From Flavobacterium defluvii (lineage in GTDB: Bacteria; Bacteroidota; Bacteroidia; Flavobacteriales; Flavobacteriaceae), in NCBI RefSeq assembly GCF_900129555.1, contig NZ_FQWC01000004.1, positions 186,001 to 250,000 of the forward strand: 64,000 bases of DNA, in the 5' to 3' direction. Shown piece by piece: positions 1 to 8,797 of this stretch. The translations under genes and the position numbers were made by a program. Every line of letters begins with the position of its first letter. The first letter of the stretch is position 1. Under the pieces are notes generated by a model, which was not told where the DNA came from, searched no databases, and worked only from the letters and a program-made list of their open reading frames with translations.

Positions 1-1147
1 GATTGTTTTTGCGTATTCTTATCAATGTTAAAGTTATAATCATCCCAATAACAGACATTCCAACACCAATAAGATTTGGCGATGCGTAACTATATCCTAA
101 TGTTAAGGGTAATCCGCCAAGGAAAGCTCCCAAAGCGTTTCCGATATTAAAACTTCCCTGTAGAGAAGCTGAAGCGATCATCTCTGCTCCTTTTGCAGTT
201 CGAATCATCAGCATTTGAATTGGTGCAATAACTGAGAAAGAAATAGCTCCGGTTAAGAAAGTTAAAAACAAAGAAACATATTGATTTGATGAAAAGAAAT
301 AAACTAAAATTAAATCAACCGCCATTACAAACAATAATGATAATGTAGTTGGTGCAGGGGAATATTTATCAGCCAGTTTTCCTCCGGCAAAATTTCCAAC
401 TACCATTCCGAGTCCGGCAAGGATTAAAATATAGGAAACATCACCTTCAGCAAATTTGGAAACATTGGTTAATAAAGGAGCAATATAACTTATCCACGCA
501 AATAAACCTCCAAAACCAATTGCCGTTATTCCGATAATTAACCATGCTTCGGTTCTTTTAAAAAACTCTAACTGTTTTTTCATATTTACAGTTTCTCCTT
601 TCTCTAACTGCGGCATCCACAATGAGATAAGCAAAAAAGTAAGCAGACCAACAGCCGCTATTAATACAAAAGTATATCGCCATATAAAATTATGACCTAT
701 ATAAGTCCCAATAGGAACTCCAATTAAATTTGCCAGCGTTAAACCCGAAAACATAATCGCGATCGCTTGTGCTTCTTTTCCTTTATCTGCCAAACGGCTT
801 GCAACTACAGCACCTACTCCAAAAAATGCTCCATGCGGTAATCCCGATAAAAATCGCGAAGCAAATAAAAAATTATAAGTAGGCGCTATAATTGAAAGCG
901 CATTAAAAACCGTTAACATCAATGCCAAAATTAAAAGCATTTTTTTGGGTGGAAAATTTCTTCCAAGGATTACTAATAAAGGAGCGCCAATAACAACTCC
1001 AAGCGCATAAGAAGAAATTAAGTACCCGGCAACCGGAATACTCACTTTCATATCTGAAGCAATATCAGGAAGAAGACCCATCATTACAAATTCGGTTATA
1101 CCGATTGTTAAACCTCCAAAAGAGAGTGCAATAAGACTTTTTTTCAT
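1..1147 (-). CDS. MFS efflux transporter, AraJ/YdhP-like (3' end cut by window edge)
   Basis: The minus-strand frame opens at an ATG at 1147-1145 and runs off the left edge, so 382 codons are visible and only a short C-terminal tail is missing. The protein is hydrophobic throughout with about 12 predicted membrane segments. It carries the loop GLPHGAFFGVGAVVASRLA typical of the drug:H+ antiporter-1 AraJ/YdhP branch of the major facilitator superfamily, followed by the ADKGKEAQAIA loop. It would sit in the inner membrane and export a small molecule or sugar; the substrate cannot be read from sequence. It diverges from the AraC-type gene at 1251, which is a likely regulator. A TAAATTTG -7 element lies on the minus strand at 1192-1185. 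Confidence 0.9.
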   Translation of the reverse strand, partial: MKKSLIALSFGGLTIGITEFVMMGLLPDIASDMKVSIPVAGYLISSYALGVVIGAPLLVILGRNFPPKKMLLILALMLTVFNALSIIAPTYNFLFASRFLSGLPHGAFFGVGAVVASRLADKGKEAQAIAIMFSGLTLANLIGVPIGTYIGHNFIWRYTFVLIAAVGLLTFLLISLWMPQLEKGETVNMKKQLEFFKRTEAWLIIGITAIGFGGLFAWISYIAPLLTNVSKFAEGDVSYILILAGLGMVVGNFAGGKLADKYSPAPTTLSLLFVMAVDLILVYFFSSNQYVSLFLTFLTGAISFSVIAPIQMLMIRTAKGAEMIASASLQGSFNIGNALGAFLGGLPLTLGYSYASPNLIGVGMSVIGMIITLTLIRIRKNN

Positions 1148-1184
1148 TTTGATTTCATGAGAAAGGGAAAGACTTTCTACGTTG

Positions 1185-1238
1185 CAAATTTAATACCATT
1201 AGACAAGAAAAAAGTTGTACATTTACAACATAAACTTG
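1185..1238. promoter_or_regulatory. Divergent promoter region with perfect palindrome
   Basis: The 103-bp space between the MFS and AraC-type genes holds a TAAATTTG -7-like box for the MFS gene (minus strand, 1192-1185), a TAAACTTG box for the AraC gene (1231-1238), and between them the perfect inverted repeat GTTGTA-CATT-TACAAC (1214-1229). Its position suggests an operator for the AraC-type protein or another dimeric regulator. Boxes and palindrome are seen directly; the binding protein is inferred. Confidence 0.5.
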
Positions 1239-1250
1239 TAATAATAAAAC

Positions 1251-2084
1251 ATGCCGAAATTAAATCAGTTTGAAACTCTTGTGATTCACGAGTTCGAAGA
1301 TGAAAAATTTCATCTGCCGCCGCATACGCATACTTATTATGAAATCATTTATATAAAGAAAGGAAGCGGAGTTCATCACCTCAACAATAATCTTCTCCCA
1401 TACAAATCCGGAGACTTATTTGTGATTTCTCCAGAAGACGAACATTATTTTGATATTAAAAAATCGACCCGGTTTGTTTATATTAAATTCACAGACAATT
1501 ATTTCAATTCCAAACAAAATTTAACCTGCGACGAATTTCTGATTCATACACCGGAAAATTTTATGCGTGATAAATTATTAAAAGAAACCGTTTTAAAATT
1601 AGACGATCCGTGCAAAACGATTCTTAAAAACACAATCGAAAACATTACGGCTTATAATTGTAAAAGTGATATTTCGACTTCGCCAATAATCTTCTATCAG
1701 ATTCTTTCTATTTTTGGTTTAATAAAGGAAACTATAAAATGTATGAATCTGCGAATGGAATCAACGCATATTGATAATGAACAAATTGCAACTTATATTC
1801 ACCAGAATATTTATAATCCAAAACTGGTTCAGATAAAAGTTATTGCCAGTCATTTTAATATTGCTGAAACTTATTTCAGCGCTTATTTTAAAAGAACCTT
1901 TTCTATCAGCTATCGCGAATACATCAATAATCTGCGAACGACTTTAATCGAAAAACGTATTCATAACGACAAGCTTTCCATTAAACAAATTGCTTATGAA
2001 TTTGGTTTTACAGATGAAAGTCATCTTTCGAATTACTTTAAGAAAAAGAAAAACATGAAACCGACAGACTTTAAGAAAACATAA
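1251..2084 (+). CDS. AraC-family transcriptional regulator with N-terminal cupin
   Basis: This 277-residue protein has an N-terminal cupin-like sensor domain (about residues 10-90, HTHTYYEIIYIKKGSG followed by a DLFVISPEDEHYF strand pair) and a C-terminal AraC/XylS double helix-turn-helix (about 180-277, ending FTDESHLSNYFKKKKNMKPT). Such proteins bind a small ligand through the cupin and activate neighbouring genes. It is divergent from the MFS efflux gene, so control of that transporter is the simplest model. Length is normal for the family. The ATG at 1251 has no Shine-Dalgarno site but an A-rich leader, as is usual in Bacteroidota. Ligand unknown. Confidence 0.9.
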   Translation: MPKLNQFETLVIHEFEDEKFHLPPHTHTYYEIIYIKKGSGVHHLNNNLLPYKSGDLFVISPEDEHYFDIKKSTRFVYIKFTDNYFNSKQNLTCDEFLIHTPENFMRDKLLKETVLKLDDPCKTILKNTIENITAYNCKSDISTSPIIFYQILSIFGLIKETIKCMNLRMESTHIDNEQIATYIHQNIYNPKLVQIKVIASHFNIAETYFSAYFKRTFSISYREYINNLRTTLIEKRIHNDKLSIKQIAYEFGFTDESHLSNYFKKKKNMKPTDFKKT

Positions 2085-2127
2085 AATTTGAAATCTTAAA
2101 TAAAGAACAGCTCTTAGAAAAATTATC

Positions 2128-2135
2128 TAAATTTG
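2128..2135 (+). promoter_or_regulatory. -7 promoter element TAAATTTG
   Basis: TAAATTTG matches the Bacteroidota -7 consensus TAnnTTTG and ends 19 nt before the TTG start at 2155, consistent with transcription of the Cys-rich gene from here. No convincing -33 element was seen. Confidence 0.4.
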
Positions 2136-2154
2136 TATTTCAAAAGCATTTTCA

Positions 2155-2538
2155 TTGAAGAAAAAAATCCACATATTATTTTTCATTTTAACTCTTGGCT
2201 TCTTTATGATGTCCAATTCAGGTTACGCATGTGAAAAATCTGCAGAGAAAACTTCATGCGAAAAGAAAACCGTTTCTAAAAAAGAGAATTCAGATTCTTG
2301 TCAGGAAAATTGCTGCAAGAAAGGTCATGACTCTAAAGATCAGCACGGCTGCAGCGGAAAATGTGATCATTCGGGCTGTACAACAACTGCTTTACAATTT
2401 AGTTTGATAACAACAAACGAATTTGAATTCGAAAATAATCTCTTTAATTTTTCTTCAGAGAAATCTATTTCGTACTATAAAACTGCCGGTATTTCTGATG
2501 GTTTTACTTCTATTTGGTTAATTCCTAAAATAAAGTAA
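2155..2538 (+). CDS. Small exported Cys/His-rich protein of a copper-type metal cluster
   Basis: The 127-residue product begins at TTG 2155, giving a lysine-rich n-region and a hydrophobic signal peptide (residues 1 to about 25, ending SGYA-C). The next 55 residues carry eight cysteines and several histidines (for example GHDSKDQHGCSGKCDHSGC), a plausible metal-binding segment. The last 50 residues are not Cys-rich. The cysteine at the possible cleavage site could be a lipidation site, although the -3 to -1 residues are not a classic lipobox. It heads a run of copper-resistance genes, so periplasmic copper or silver sequestration is inferred. I do not recognise a named family. The TTG start is preferred because no ATG in the same frame includes the signal peptide. 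Confidence 0.75.
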   Translation: MKKKIHILFFILTLGFFMMSNSGYACEKSAEKTSCEKKTVSKKENSDSCQENCCKKGHDSKDQHGCSGKCDHSGCTTTALQFSLITTNEFEFENNLFNFSSEKSISYYKTAGISDGFTSIWLIPKIK

Positions 2539-2566
2539 TTCTATTTGTTACAGCCATAATTGCGTT

Positions 2567-2632
2567 TGGTTTAACCACAATCCCGATAGCCTTCGGGAGC
2601 AAAGATTTACGCAAATCGCATTTTTTTTTCGA
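2567..2632. repeat. Palindromic repeat fragment with embedded 18-bp hairpin
   Basis: The sequence reads as a copy of the AACCACAAAGATTTACGC-type extragenic repeat interrupted by the 18-bp hairpin TCCCGATAGCCTTCGGGA at 2581-2598. It is followed by GATTT-acgc-AAATC and a run of nine T (2622-2630 region), which could terminate the upstream gene. The same hairpin class occurs twice at 19943-19991. Confidence 0.6.
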
Positions 2633-2693
2633 AGTAAAAAAATTTAACTTAAATATAAGGATTTTTAATTCCTTTCAATAAAAACCACATAAA

Positions 2694-3224
2694 ATGAAAA
2701 ATTCAATATCAACTATAGCAGCAATAATCACATTATTATTTTCTGCAAATACTATTCAGGCAAACTCAATAAAAACTACAGAAACAGGATTTGAAATTGC
2801 TGATTCAAGTCAGTTACAAACTGTTTATGATGCCTATTTTACTGTAAAAGATGCTTTAATAAAAAGTGATGCAAAATTAACTTCGGCGAAAGCCAAGGAT
2901 TTATTAGACGCAATTACTGCCGTAAAAATGGACAAACTAAAAAGCGATGAACATACTGCCTGGATGAAAGTAGTTAAAAAATTAACTGCCGATGCTAAAA
3001 GTATTTCGACTACGGCTGATCTTAAAAAGCAGCGCGAAACTTTTAAATCATTATCTAAAAATACTTACACTTTAATTAAAGTTTCAAAATCTGGCGAAAC
3101 TGTTTACAAACAATATTGTCCAATGGCCGATGCCGACTGGTTAAGCAAAGAAAAAGCAGTTAAAAATCCGTATTACGGTTCTTCGATGTTAACGTGTGGA
3201 AACGTGGTTGAAACCATTAAATAA
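2694..3224 (+). CDS. DUF3347-type periplasmic copper-binding protein
   Basis: The 176-residue protein has a signal peptide (residues 1-23, cleavage after IQA) and a helical body. Its C-terminus holds the conserved pattern YKQYCPMADADWLSKEKA, then NPYYGSSMLTCG, which is characteristic of DUF3347 domains found alone or at the end of CusB-like efflux adaptors. The Cys, Met and Tyr residues in this block are probable copper ligands. It likely works in the periplasm as a copper chaperone or buffer. The stop codon is one base before the ATG of the metal-sensing AraC-type gene, so the two are co-transcribed. Confidence 0.85.
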   Translation: MKNSISTIAAIITLLFSANTIQANSIKTTETGFEIADSSQLQTVYDAYFTVKDALIKSDAKLTSAKAKDLLDAITAVKMDKLKSDEHTAWMKVVKKLTADAKSISTTADLKKQRETFKSLSKNTYTLIKVSKSGETVYKQYCPMADADWLSKEKAVKNPYYGSSMLTCGNVVETIK

Positions 3225-3225
3225 C

Positions 3226-3786
3226 ATGACGCTTTACATCAAAAATATGGTGTGCGCCCGCTGCAAAATGGTTGTGAAGTCTGAATTTGAAAAACTCGGA
3301 CTTCAGACTGTTTCTGTAGAATTGGGCGAAGTTGAACTTCAGGATGAAATCAATGATGCTCAAAAAGAAATTTTACTCAAAAACCTACAGTCTTTAGGTT
3401 TTGATTTTCTGGATGACAAAAAGACCAAAACAATAGAAAAGATAAAGAATCTTATTGTCGATTTGGTTCATCAAAAAAATGGAGAACTTAAAACTAATCT
3501 GTCTGATTATCTGGCAGAAAATCTAAATCAGGATTATAATTCGTTGAGCAATCTTTTTTCGGAAATTGAAAATACAACCATCGAAAAGTATTTTATAAGT
3601 CAAAAAATTGAGAAAGTAAAAGAATTATTGATTTACAATGAGCTTTCTTTAAGTGAAATTGCTGATCTTTTAAACTATAGCAACATAGCACATTTAAGCA
3701 ATCAATTCAAAAAAATTACAGGCTTTACTCCTACTTCTTTCAAACAGCTGAAAGATAAAAACCGTATTGAGATAGAGAATTTGTAG
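3226..3786 (+). CDS. AraC-type regulator with N-terminal HMA-like metal domain
   Basis: The ATG at 3226, one base after the DUF3347 stop, gives 186 residues; an upstream in-frame ATG at 3196 lies inside the previous gene and is less likely. Residues 1-65 resemble a heavy-metal-associated ferredoxin-like fold with NMVCARCKMVV, placing Cys10 and Cys13 where HMA domains bind Cu(I). Residues about 95-180 form an AraC-type helix-turn-helix (LSLSEIADLLNYSNIAHLSN, then FKKITGFTPTSFK). The fusion suggests a one-component cytoplasmic copper sensor that controls the ATPase and oxidase genes downstream. This inference rests on domain order and position; metal specificity is not proven. Confidence 0.85.
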   Translation: MTLYIKNMVCARCKMVVKSEFEKLGLQTVSVELGEVELQDEINDAQKEILLKNLQSLGFDFLDDKKTKTIEKIKNLIVDLVHQKNGELKTNLSDYLAENLNQDYNSLSNLFSEIENTTIEKYFISQKIEKVKELLIYNELSLSEIADLLNYSNIAHLSNQFKKITGFTPTSFKQLKDKNRIEIENL

Positions 3787-3795
3787 TTTTTTTAT

Positions 3796-3920
3796 TTAAC
3801 CGCAAAGAGCGCAAAGGTTTACGCAAGGTTCGCAAAGATGTTTTAAGACAAAGCTTTGCGAACTTTGCGTTTTTATATAAACCCCAGCATATCAAAAATT
3901 CTTGCGTGCTTTGCGGTTAA
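3796..3920. repeat. Extragenic inverted repeat, AACCGCAAAG family
   Basis: The outer arms TTAACCGCAAAGAGCGCAA (3796-3814) and TTGCGTGCTTTGCGGTTAA (3902-3920) pair with two mismatches. A nested pair, GTTCGCAAAG (3828-3837) and CTTTGCGAAC (3854-3863), is perfect. The element fills the gap between the HMA-AraC gene and the copper ATPase. It could act as a terminator or mRNA-stabilising stem, but looks like one member of a dispersed palindrome family. Confidence 0.75.
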
Positions 3921-3931
3921 TAAAATAGTAA

Positions 3932-3975
3932 ATCTTACAAATCATTCCCAAAATTCTACAAACCGTTGTAAATCT
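3932..3975 (+). promoter_or_regulatory. Candidate AraC-type operator upstream of copper ATPase
   Basis: Two direct repeats, ATCTTACAAATC (3932-3943) and ATTCTACAAACC (3953-3964), agree at 9 of 12 positions and are spaced 21 bp apart, two helical turns. The second overlaps the inverted repeat TACAA-ACCG-TTGTA (3957-3970). Direct repeats at this spacing are the usual footprint of AraC-family proteins, and the neighbouring gene encodes one. Repeats are seen; binding is inferred. Confidence 0.4.
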
Positions 3976-4017
3976 TACTTCGGAAATTTGCATTGTAATA
4001 TCCTAAAAACTAAAACA

Positions 4018-6546
4018 ATGACTCACCAATATATAATTTCAGGAATGTCTTGCAATGGATGCCGAACTAAAGTGGAGAAAACGTTAAATGAAATAGAAGG
4101 AATTCATGCAGAAGTAACATTAGACCCGCCATTGGCAACCATAACAATGGAAAAACATGTTCCGACAGAAAAGTTTCAGGAAGTTTTATCTGCTGCCGGA
4201 AAATATACCATTGAAATGGATTCTCGTAAAAATGAATCTGAGATAAAATCATGTTGTTCAGCTCATAAAAAAGAAGATCATTCCGGACATTTGCACAAAA
4301 AAGAAAAAGCTGCAATACCTCATAATGCAACAGGAGTTTTTTACTGCCCAATGCATTGTGAAGGCGATAAAACCTACAACAAACCAGGAGATTGTCCAGT
4401 TTGTGGAATGGATTTGGTACCGCAAATTGCCATTGGAACTCAGTATACATGCCCAATGCATCCAGAGGTTATTTCGAATGAGCCAGGGGACTGCCCAATC
4501 TGCGGAATGGATTTAGTGCCAATGCAGGCATCTGAATCTGAAGAAAATAAAACATATACCGACTTATTGAAGAAAATGAAGATTGCAACCTTGTTTACGC
4601 TTCCTGTTTTCATTATATCCATGTCGGAAATGATTCCTGATAATCCACTTTTTAAATTAATGTCAATTGAAAAATGGAACTGGGTTCAGTTTCTGTTTTC
4701 AATTCCGGTTTTGTTTTACGCCGGATGGATGTTTTTTGTACGTGCTTACAAATCAATTGTAACCTGGAATTTAAATATGTTCACTCTAATCGGAATTGGA
4801 ACCAGCGTCGCTTTTCTATTCAGCATTGCAGGAATGTTTTTTCCTGATCTTTTTCCAGCTGAATTCAAATCACATCACGGAACTATTCATCTTTATTTTG
4901 AAGCTACAACCGTTATTATAACATTGGTTTTATTAGGCCAGTTATTAGAAGCCAAAGCTCATGGACAAACCAACGGCGCTATTAAAGCATTATTAAAATT
5001 AGCGCCAACCGAAGCGACTTTGGTAGAAAACGGAACTGACAGAACCATATCTATTCACGACATTAAAAAAGGCGATTTATTACGAGTAAAACCGGGAGAA
5101 AAAATTCCGGTTGACGGAAAAATAACTTCTGGCGAAAGCAGTATTGACGAAGCTATGATTACCGGGGAACCTATTCCTGTTGATAAAAAAACAGGCGATA
5201 ATGTAATTTCCGGAACCATCAACGGAACCAAATCTTTTGTTATGACGGCTGAAAAAGTAGGTTCAGAAACTTTGCTTTCGCAGATTATTCAAATGGTAAA
5301 TGATGCAAGCCGTTCGAGAGCGCCAATTCAAAAACTGGCAGACCGCGTTGCTAAATATTTTGTCCCAACAGTTGTTGCCATTGCTATTTTGACTTTTATT
5401 ATCTGGGCAAAATTTGGCCCTGAACCTTCTTATATATACGGATTAATAAATGCGATTGCTGTTTTAATTATTGCCTGTCCTTGTGCTTTAGGATTAGCAA
5501 CTCCAATGTCGGTTATGGTTGGTGTTGGAAAAGGTGCACAACACGGAATTTTGATAAAAAATGCCGAGGCACTCGAAAACATGAACAAAATCGATGTTTT
5601 AATTACCGATAAAACCGGAACAATTACAGAAGGAAAACCAACTGTCGAGAAAATTTATGCGATCGATAATAATGAAGACTTTCTACTTCAAAATATTGCT
5701 TCTCTAAATCAGCACAGCGAACATCCTTTGGCGCAAGCCGTTGTTAATTTTGCTAAAGATAAAAATCAATCTTTGCTTGAAGTTCCGGATTTTGAAGCCG
5801 TTGCCGGAAAAGGAGTTTTAGGAACCGTAAATAATTCAAAAATTGCATTAGGAAATAAAAAGCTGATGGAACAGATTAAAGCTTCGATTTCTGATGATTT
5901 TGAAAGCAAAATTACAGCCGAACAAAATCTGGGAAAAACAGTTTCGTACATCGCAGTAAATAACATCGTTTCGGGCTACGTAACTATTACAGACGCCATA
6001 AAAACAAACAGTGCCAAAGCAATCAAAGATTTAATCGATCAGGGCGTTGAAGTGATTATGCTTACGGGAGATAATAAAAACACAGCCAAAGCGGTGGCAG
6101 ATCAACTTCATTTAAGTTCTTTTAAAGCCGAATGTCTTCCCGAAGACAAACTGAAAGAAATTGAACGTTTACAAACCGAAGGGAAAGTTGTAGCGATGGC
6201 GGGCGACGGAATCAACGATGCTCCGGCTTTAGCCAAAGCTGATATTGGAATTGCAATGGGAACCGGAACTGATGTTGCGATCGAAAGTGCTAAAATTACA
6301 CTCGTAAAAGGAGATTTAAACGGCATTGTAAAAGCTAAAAAATTAAGTTTCTCCGTGATGAAAAACATTAAGCAAAATTTATTTTTTGCCTTTATATACA
6401 ATGTTTTGGGCGTACCTGTTGCGGCAGGAATTTTATATCCTGTATTCGGGATTTTGCTTTCGCCAATGCTGGCCGCGCTGGCTATGAGTTTAAGTTCCGT
6501 TTCTGTAATTGCAAATGCTTTACGATTGCGAAATCAAAACCTTTAA
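4018..6546 (+). CDS. copA: Copper-translocating P1B-type ATPase with three N-terminal metal-binding modules
   Basis: I place the start at ATG 4018 (842 residues) because translation from there begins directly with an HMA domain; a longer frame from 3856 would run through a palindromic repeat. Modules in order: HMA (1-65, Cys12 and Cys15), heavy-metal-binding domain 1 (about 108-135, [10 protein letters not shown] then [10 protein letters not shown]), domain 2 (about 143-168, YTCPMHPEV then [10 protein letters not shown]), then the eight-helix ATPase core. The core has the CPC transport motif (about 486), DKTGT phosphorylation site (about 531), SEHPLA nucleotide-site motif (about 568) and [10 protein letters not shown] hinge (about 730). 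CPC plus these ligands indicate Cu(I)/Ag(I) export across the inner membrane. The oxidase gene follows after 9 bp. Confidence 0.93.
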   Translation: MTHQYIISGMSCNGCRTKVEKTLNEIEGIHAEVTLDPPLATITMEKHVPTEKFQEVLSAAGKYTIEMDSRKNESEIKSCCSAHKKEDHSGHLHKKEKAAIPHNATGVFYCPMHCEGDKTYNKPGDCPVCGMDLVPQIAIGTQYTCPMHPEVISNEPGDCPICGMDLVPMQASESEENKTYTDLLKKMKIATLFTLPVFIISMSEMIPDNPLFKLMSIEKWNWVQFLFSIPVLFYAGWMFFVRAYKSIVTWNLNMFTLIGIGTSVAFLFSIAGMFFPDLFPAEFKSHHGTIHLYFEATTVIITLVLLGQLLEAKAHGQTNGAIKALLKLAPTEATLVENGTDRTISIHDIKKGDLLRVKPGEKIPVDGKITSGESSIDEAMITGEPIPVDKKTGDNVISGTINGTKSFVMTAEKVGSETLLSQIIQMVNDASRSRAPIQKLADRVAKYFVPTVVAIAILTFIIWAKFGPEPSYIYGLINAIAVLIIACPCALGLATPMSVMVGVGKGAQHGILIKNAEALENMNKIDVLITDKTGTITEGKPTVEKIYAIDNNEDFLLQNIASLNQHSEHPLAQAVVNFAKDKNQSLLEVPDFEAVAGKGVLGTVNNSKIALGNKKLMEQIKASISDDFESKITAEQNLGKTVSYIAVNNIVSGYVTITDAIKTNSAKAIKDLIDQGVEVIMLTGDNKNTAKAVADQLHLSSFKAECLPEDKLKEIERLQTEGKVVAMAGDGINDAPALAKADIGIAMGTGTDVAIESAKITLVKGDLNGIVKAKKLSFSVMKNIKQNLFFAFIYNVLGVPVAAGILYPVFGILLSPMLAALAMSLSSVSVIANALRLRNQNL

Positions 6547-6555
6547 AAAATCAAT

Positions 6556-8790
6556 ATGAAACTATATACTTTTCTAATAGTCTTTCTAATTGCTTTGAGT
6601 GTAAAAGCGCAAAAAGTAGTTCGTTACGATCTGCATGTTCGTGATACGATTGTCAATTTTTCGGGTAAAGAAAAACGTGCGATTGCAGTAAACGGGCAAA
6701 TTCCGATGCCAACACTCACTTTTACCGAAGGCGATATTGCCGAAATTTATGTACATAACGAACTAAAAAACGAAGATACAGCGATGCATTGGCATGGATT
6801 ATTTCTTCCTAATAAAGAAGACGGCGTTCCGTATTTAACGCAAATGCCCATAAAACCCGGAACAACTCATAAATATACTTTCCCAATTATCCAGAACGGA
6901 ACGTATTGGTATCATAGTCATTCAGGGCTTCAGGAACAAATTGGTCTTTACGGACTTTTTATCATCAATAAGAAAAAAGACGATTCAACGATTAGAAAAG
7001 GAATTGACGATTTACCAACTGTTCCAATTATTTTAAGTGAATGGACGGATCTTAAACCTGAAAATGTGCAGCGAATGCTTCATAATGCCAACGATTGGTT
7101 TGCTATAAAAAAAGGCACAACTCAAAGTTATTTTGAAGCTCTAAAACAAGGTCAGTTTTCGACAAAAGTCACTAATGAATGGAAACGTATGAACGCCATG
7201 GATGTGAGCGATGTGTATTATGAAAAATTCTTAATTAACGGAAAAAACGAAGATCAGCTTTCGCAGTTTAAAGCCGGTGATAAAGTCAGATTGCGAATTG
7301 CAAACGGAGGTGCTTCAAGTTATTTCTGGCTAACTTACGGAGGCGGAAAAATCACAGTTGTAGCCAGCGACGGAAATGATGTAGAACCTGTAGAAGTCGA
7401 TCGTTTGATTATTGCAGTTTCTGAAACTTATGATGTTGTGGTTACGATTCCGGAAGACAATAAATCCTTTGCATTTTTGGCTACAGCCGAAGACAGAACA
7501 GGATCGGCTTCTTTATTTTTAGGCGGCGGGACTAAACAATCTGTCAAACATCTTCCCAAATTAAAATATTTTGAAGGGATGAAAATGATGAACGACATGA
7601 TGAAGATGAACGGCGAAATGAATGATATGGGTATGAATATGTCTTTGAATAAAATGGATATGAATGCTGTAATGTATCCTGAAATTTCCGGAGAAGAAGA
7701 ATCTGAAAAAACAGAAGATCATTCGATGCATATGGAAGGTATGGAAATGTCAGATGATTCTACGAGTACTTCTGAAATTGTAACATTGAATTACGGAATG
7801 CTGAAATCTCCAACCAAAACAACATTACCAAAAGATGCTCCGGTAAAAGAATTACGCTTTGAATTATCCGGAAATATGAATCGTTATGTTTGGAGTTTAG
7901 ATAATAAGGTAGTTTCTGAAACGGATAAAATTTTAATTAAAAAAGGAGAAATCGTTCGTATTACTTTGTACAACGGTTCTATGATGCGTCATCCAATGCA
8001 TTTACACGGACATGATTTTAGGGTTTTAAACGAGCATGGCGAGTATTCTCCGCTAAAAAATGTTCTGGATATTATGCCAATGGAAACCGATACGATAGAA
8101 TTTGCGGCTAATGCTGATGGTGACTGGTTTTTTCACTGTCATATCTTATATCATATGATGGCCGGAATGGGACGCATTTTTAGTTACGAAAATTCGGCAC
8201 CAAATCCGTTGATTCATCATCCCGAAATGGCTTTTAAAATGCTAAAAATGGATGATCTCATGTTTCATTTAATGGCCGAAAATGATTTTGCCACAAACGG
8301 AAATGATGGAGAAGCGATGTACAGCAACACACGTTGGAGCATAGGCACGGAATGGCGATTGGGATACAACGACAAACATGGTTATGAAACCGAAACACAT
8401 ATTGGCCGTTACATTGGCAAAATGCAATGGTTTATGCCTTTCATTGGTTTTGACTGGCGATATCGAAAAATGGGAATGGATGAGCAGGAACAAAATCTTT
8501 TTGGACAAAAAAATACTAAAGACAATCGATCAGTTTTCAGCATCGGAGCCGAATATACTTTACCAATGCTTGTAAAAGCGCAGGTCGAAATGTATACGGA
8601 TGGAAATGTGAGAATTCAGTTTGAACGAAAAGATATTCCGCTTTCGAGACGTTTGCGAATGAATTTAATGTGGAATACTGATAAAGAATATATGGCGGGT
8701 TTGAAATATATTGTCGCCCGAAATTTTGGAATTACAACGCATTATGACAGCGATATGGGAATTGGTTTTGGTGTTAATTTAAATTATTAA
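6556..8790 (+). CDS. Multicopper oxidase (CopA/PcoA type) fused to CopB/PcoB-like outer-membrane domain
   Basis: This 744-residue exported protein (signal peptide 1-18, cut after VKA) starts with cupredoxin domains carrying multicopper-oxidase ligands HWHG (about 78) and WYHSHSG (about 118). The C-terminal copper sites are HPMHLHGHDF (about 478) and HCHILYHMMAGM (about 527). A Met/His-rich loop (about 335-400, MNDMMKMNGEMNDMGMNM) resembles the methionine segments of CopA/PcoA and CueO. After residue 560 the sequence changes to a beta-rich segment with EYTLPMLVKAQVEMYTDGNV, DIPLSRRLRMN and HYDSDMGIGFG, matching the C-terminal half of CopB/PcoB outer-membrane proteins. It would oxidise Cu(I) and might anchor the activity at the outer membrane. 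Co-transcribed with the ATPase. Confidence 0.88.
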   Translation: MKLYTFLIVFLIALSVKAQKVVRYDLHVRDTIVNFSGKEKRAIAVNGQIPMPTLTFTEGDIAEIYVHNELKNEDTAMHWHGLFLPNKEDGVPYLTQMPIKPGTTHKYTFPIIQNGTYWYHSHSGLQEQIGLYGLFIINKKKDDSTIRKGIDDLPTVPIILSEWTDLKPENVQRMLHNANDWFAIKKGTTQSYFEALKQGQFSTKVTNEWKRMNAMDVSDVYYEKFLINGKNEDQLSQFKAGDKVRLRIANGGASSYFWLTYGGGKITVVASDGNDVEPVEVDRLIIAVSETYDVVVTIPEDNKSFAFLATAEDRTGSASLFLGGGTKQSVKHLPKLKYFEGMKMMNDMMKMNGEMNDMGMNMSLNKMDMNAVMYPEISGEEESEKTEDHSMHMEGMEMSDDSTSTSEIVTLNYGMLKSPTKTTLPKDAPVKELRFELSGNMNRYVWSLDNKVVSETDKILIKKGEIVRITLYNGSMMRHPMHLHGHDFRVLNEHGEYSPLKNVLDIMPMETDTIEFAANADGDWFFHCHILYHMMAGMGRIFSYENSAPNPLIHHPEMAFKMLKMDDLMFHLMAENDFATNGNDGEAMYSNTRWSIGTEWRLGYNDKHGYETETHIGRYIGKMQWFMPFIGFDWRYRKMGMDEQEQNLFGQKNTKDNRSVFSIGAEYTLPMLVKAQVEMYTDGNVRIQFERKDIPLSRRLRMNLMWNTDKEYMAGLKYIVARNFGITTHYDSDMGIGFGVNLNY

Positions 8791-8797
8791 AAAAGAA

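Noticed and set aside
349..537. Plus-strand 62-residue frame opposite the MFS gene
   Set aside because: It is antisense to conserved transporter sequence and has no family character.
3856..4017. N-terminal extension of the copper ATPase from an earlier in-frame ATG
   Set aside because: It reads through the AACCGCAAAG palindrome and has no HMA or signal-peptide character; the frame becomes family-like exactly at 4018.
4067..4622. Several antisense frames of 60-129 residues inside the ATPase gene
   Set aside because: They are shadows of a strongly conserved gene in the opposite strand, with no family character or promoter.
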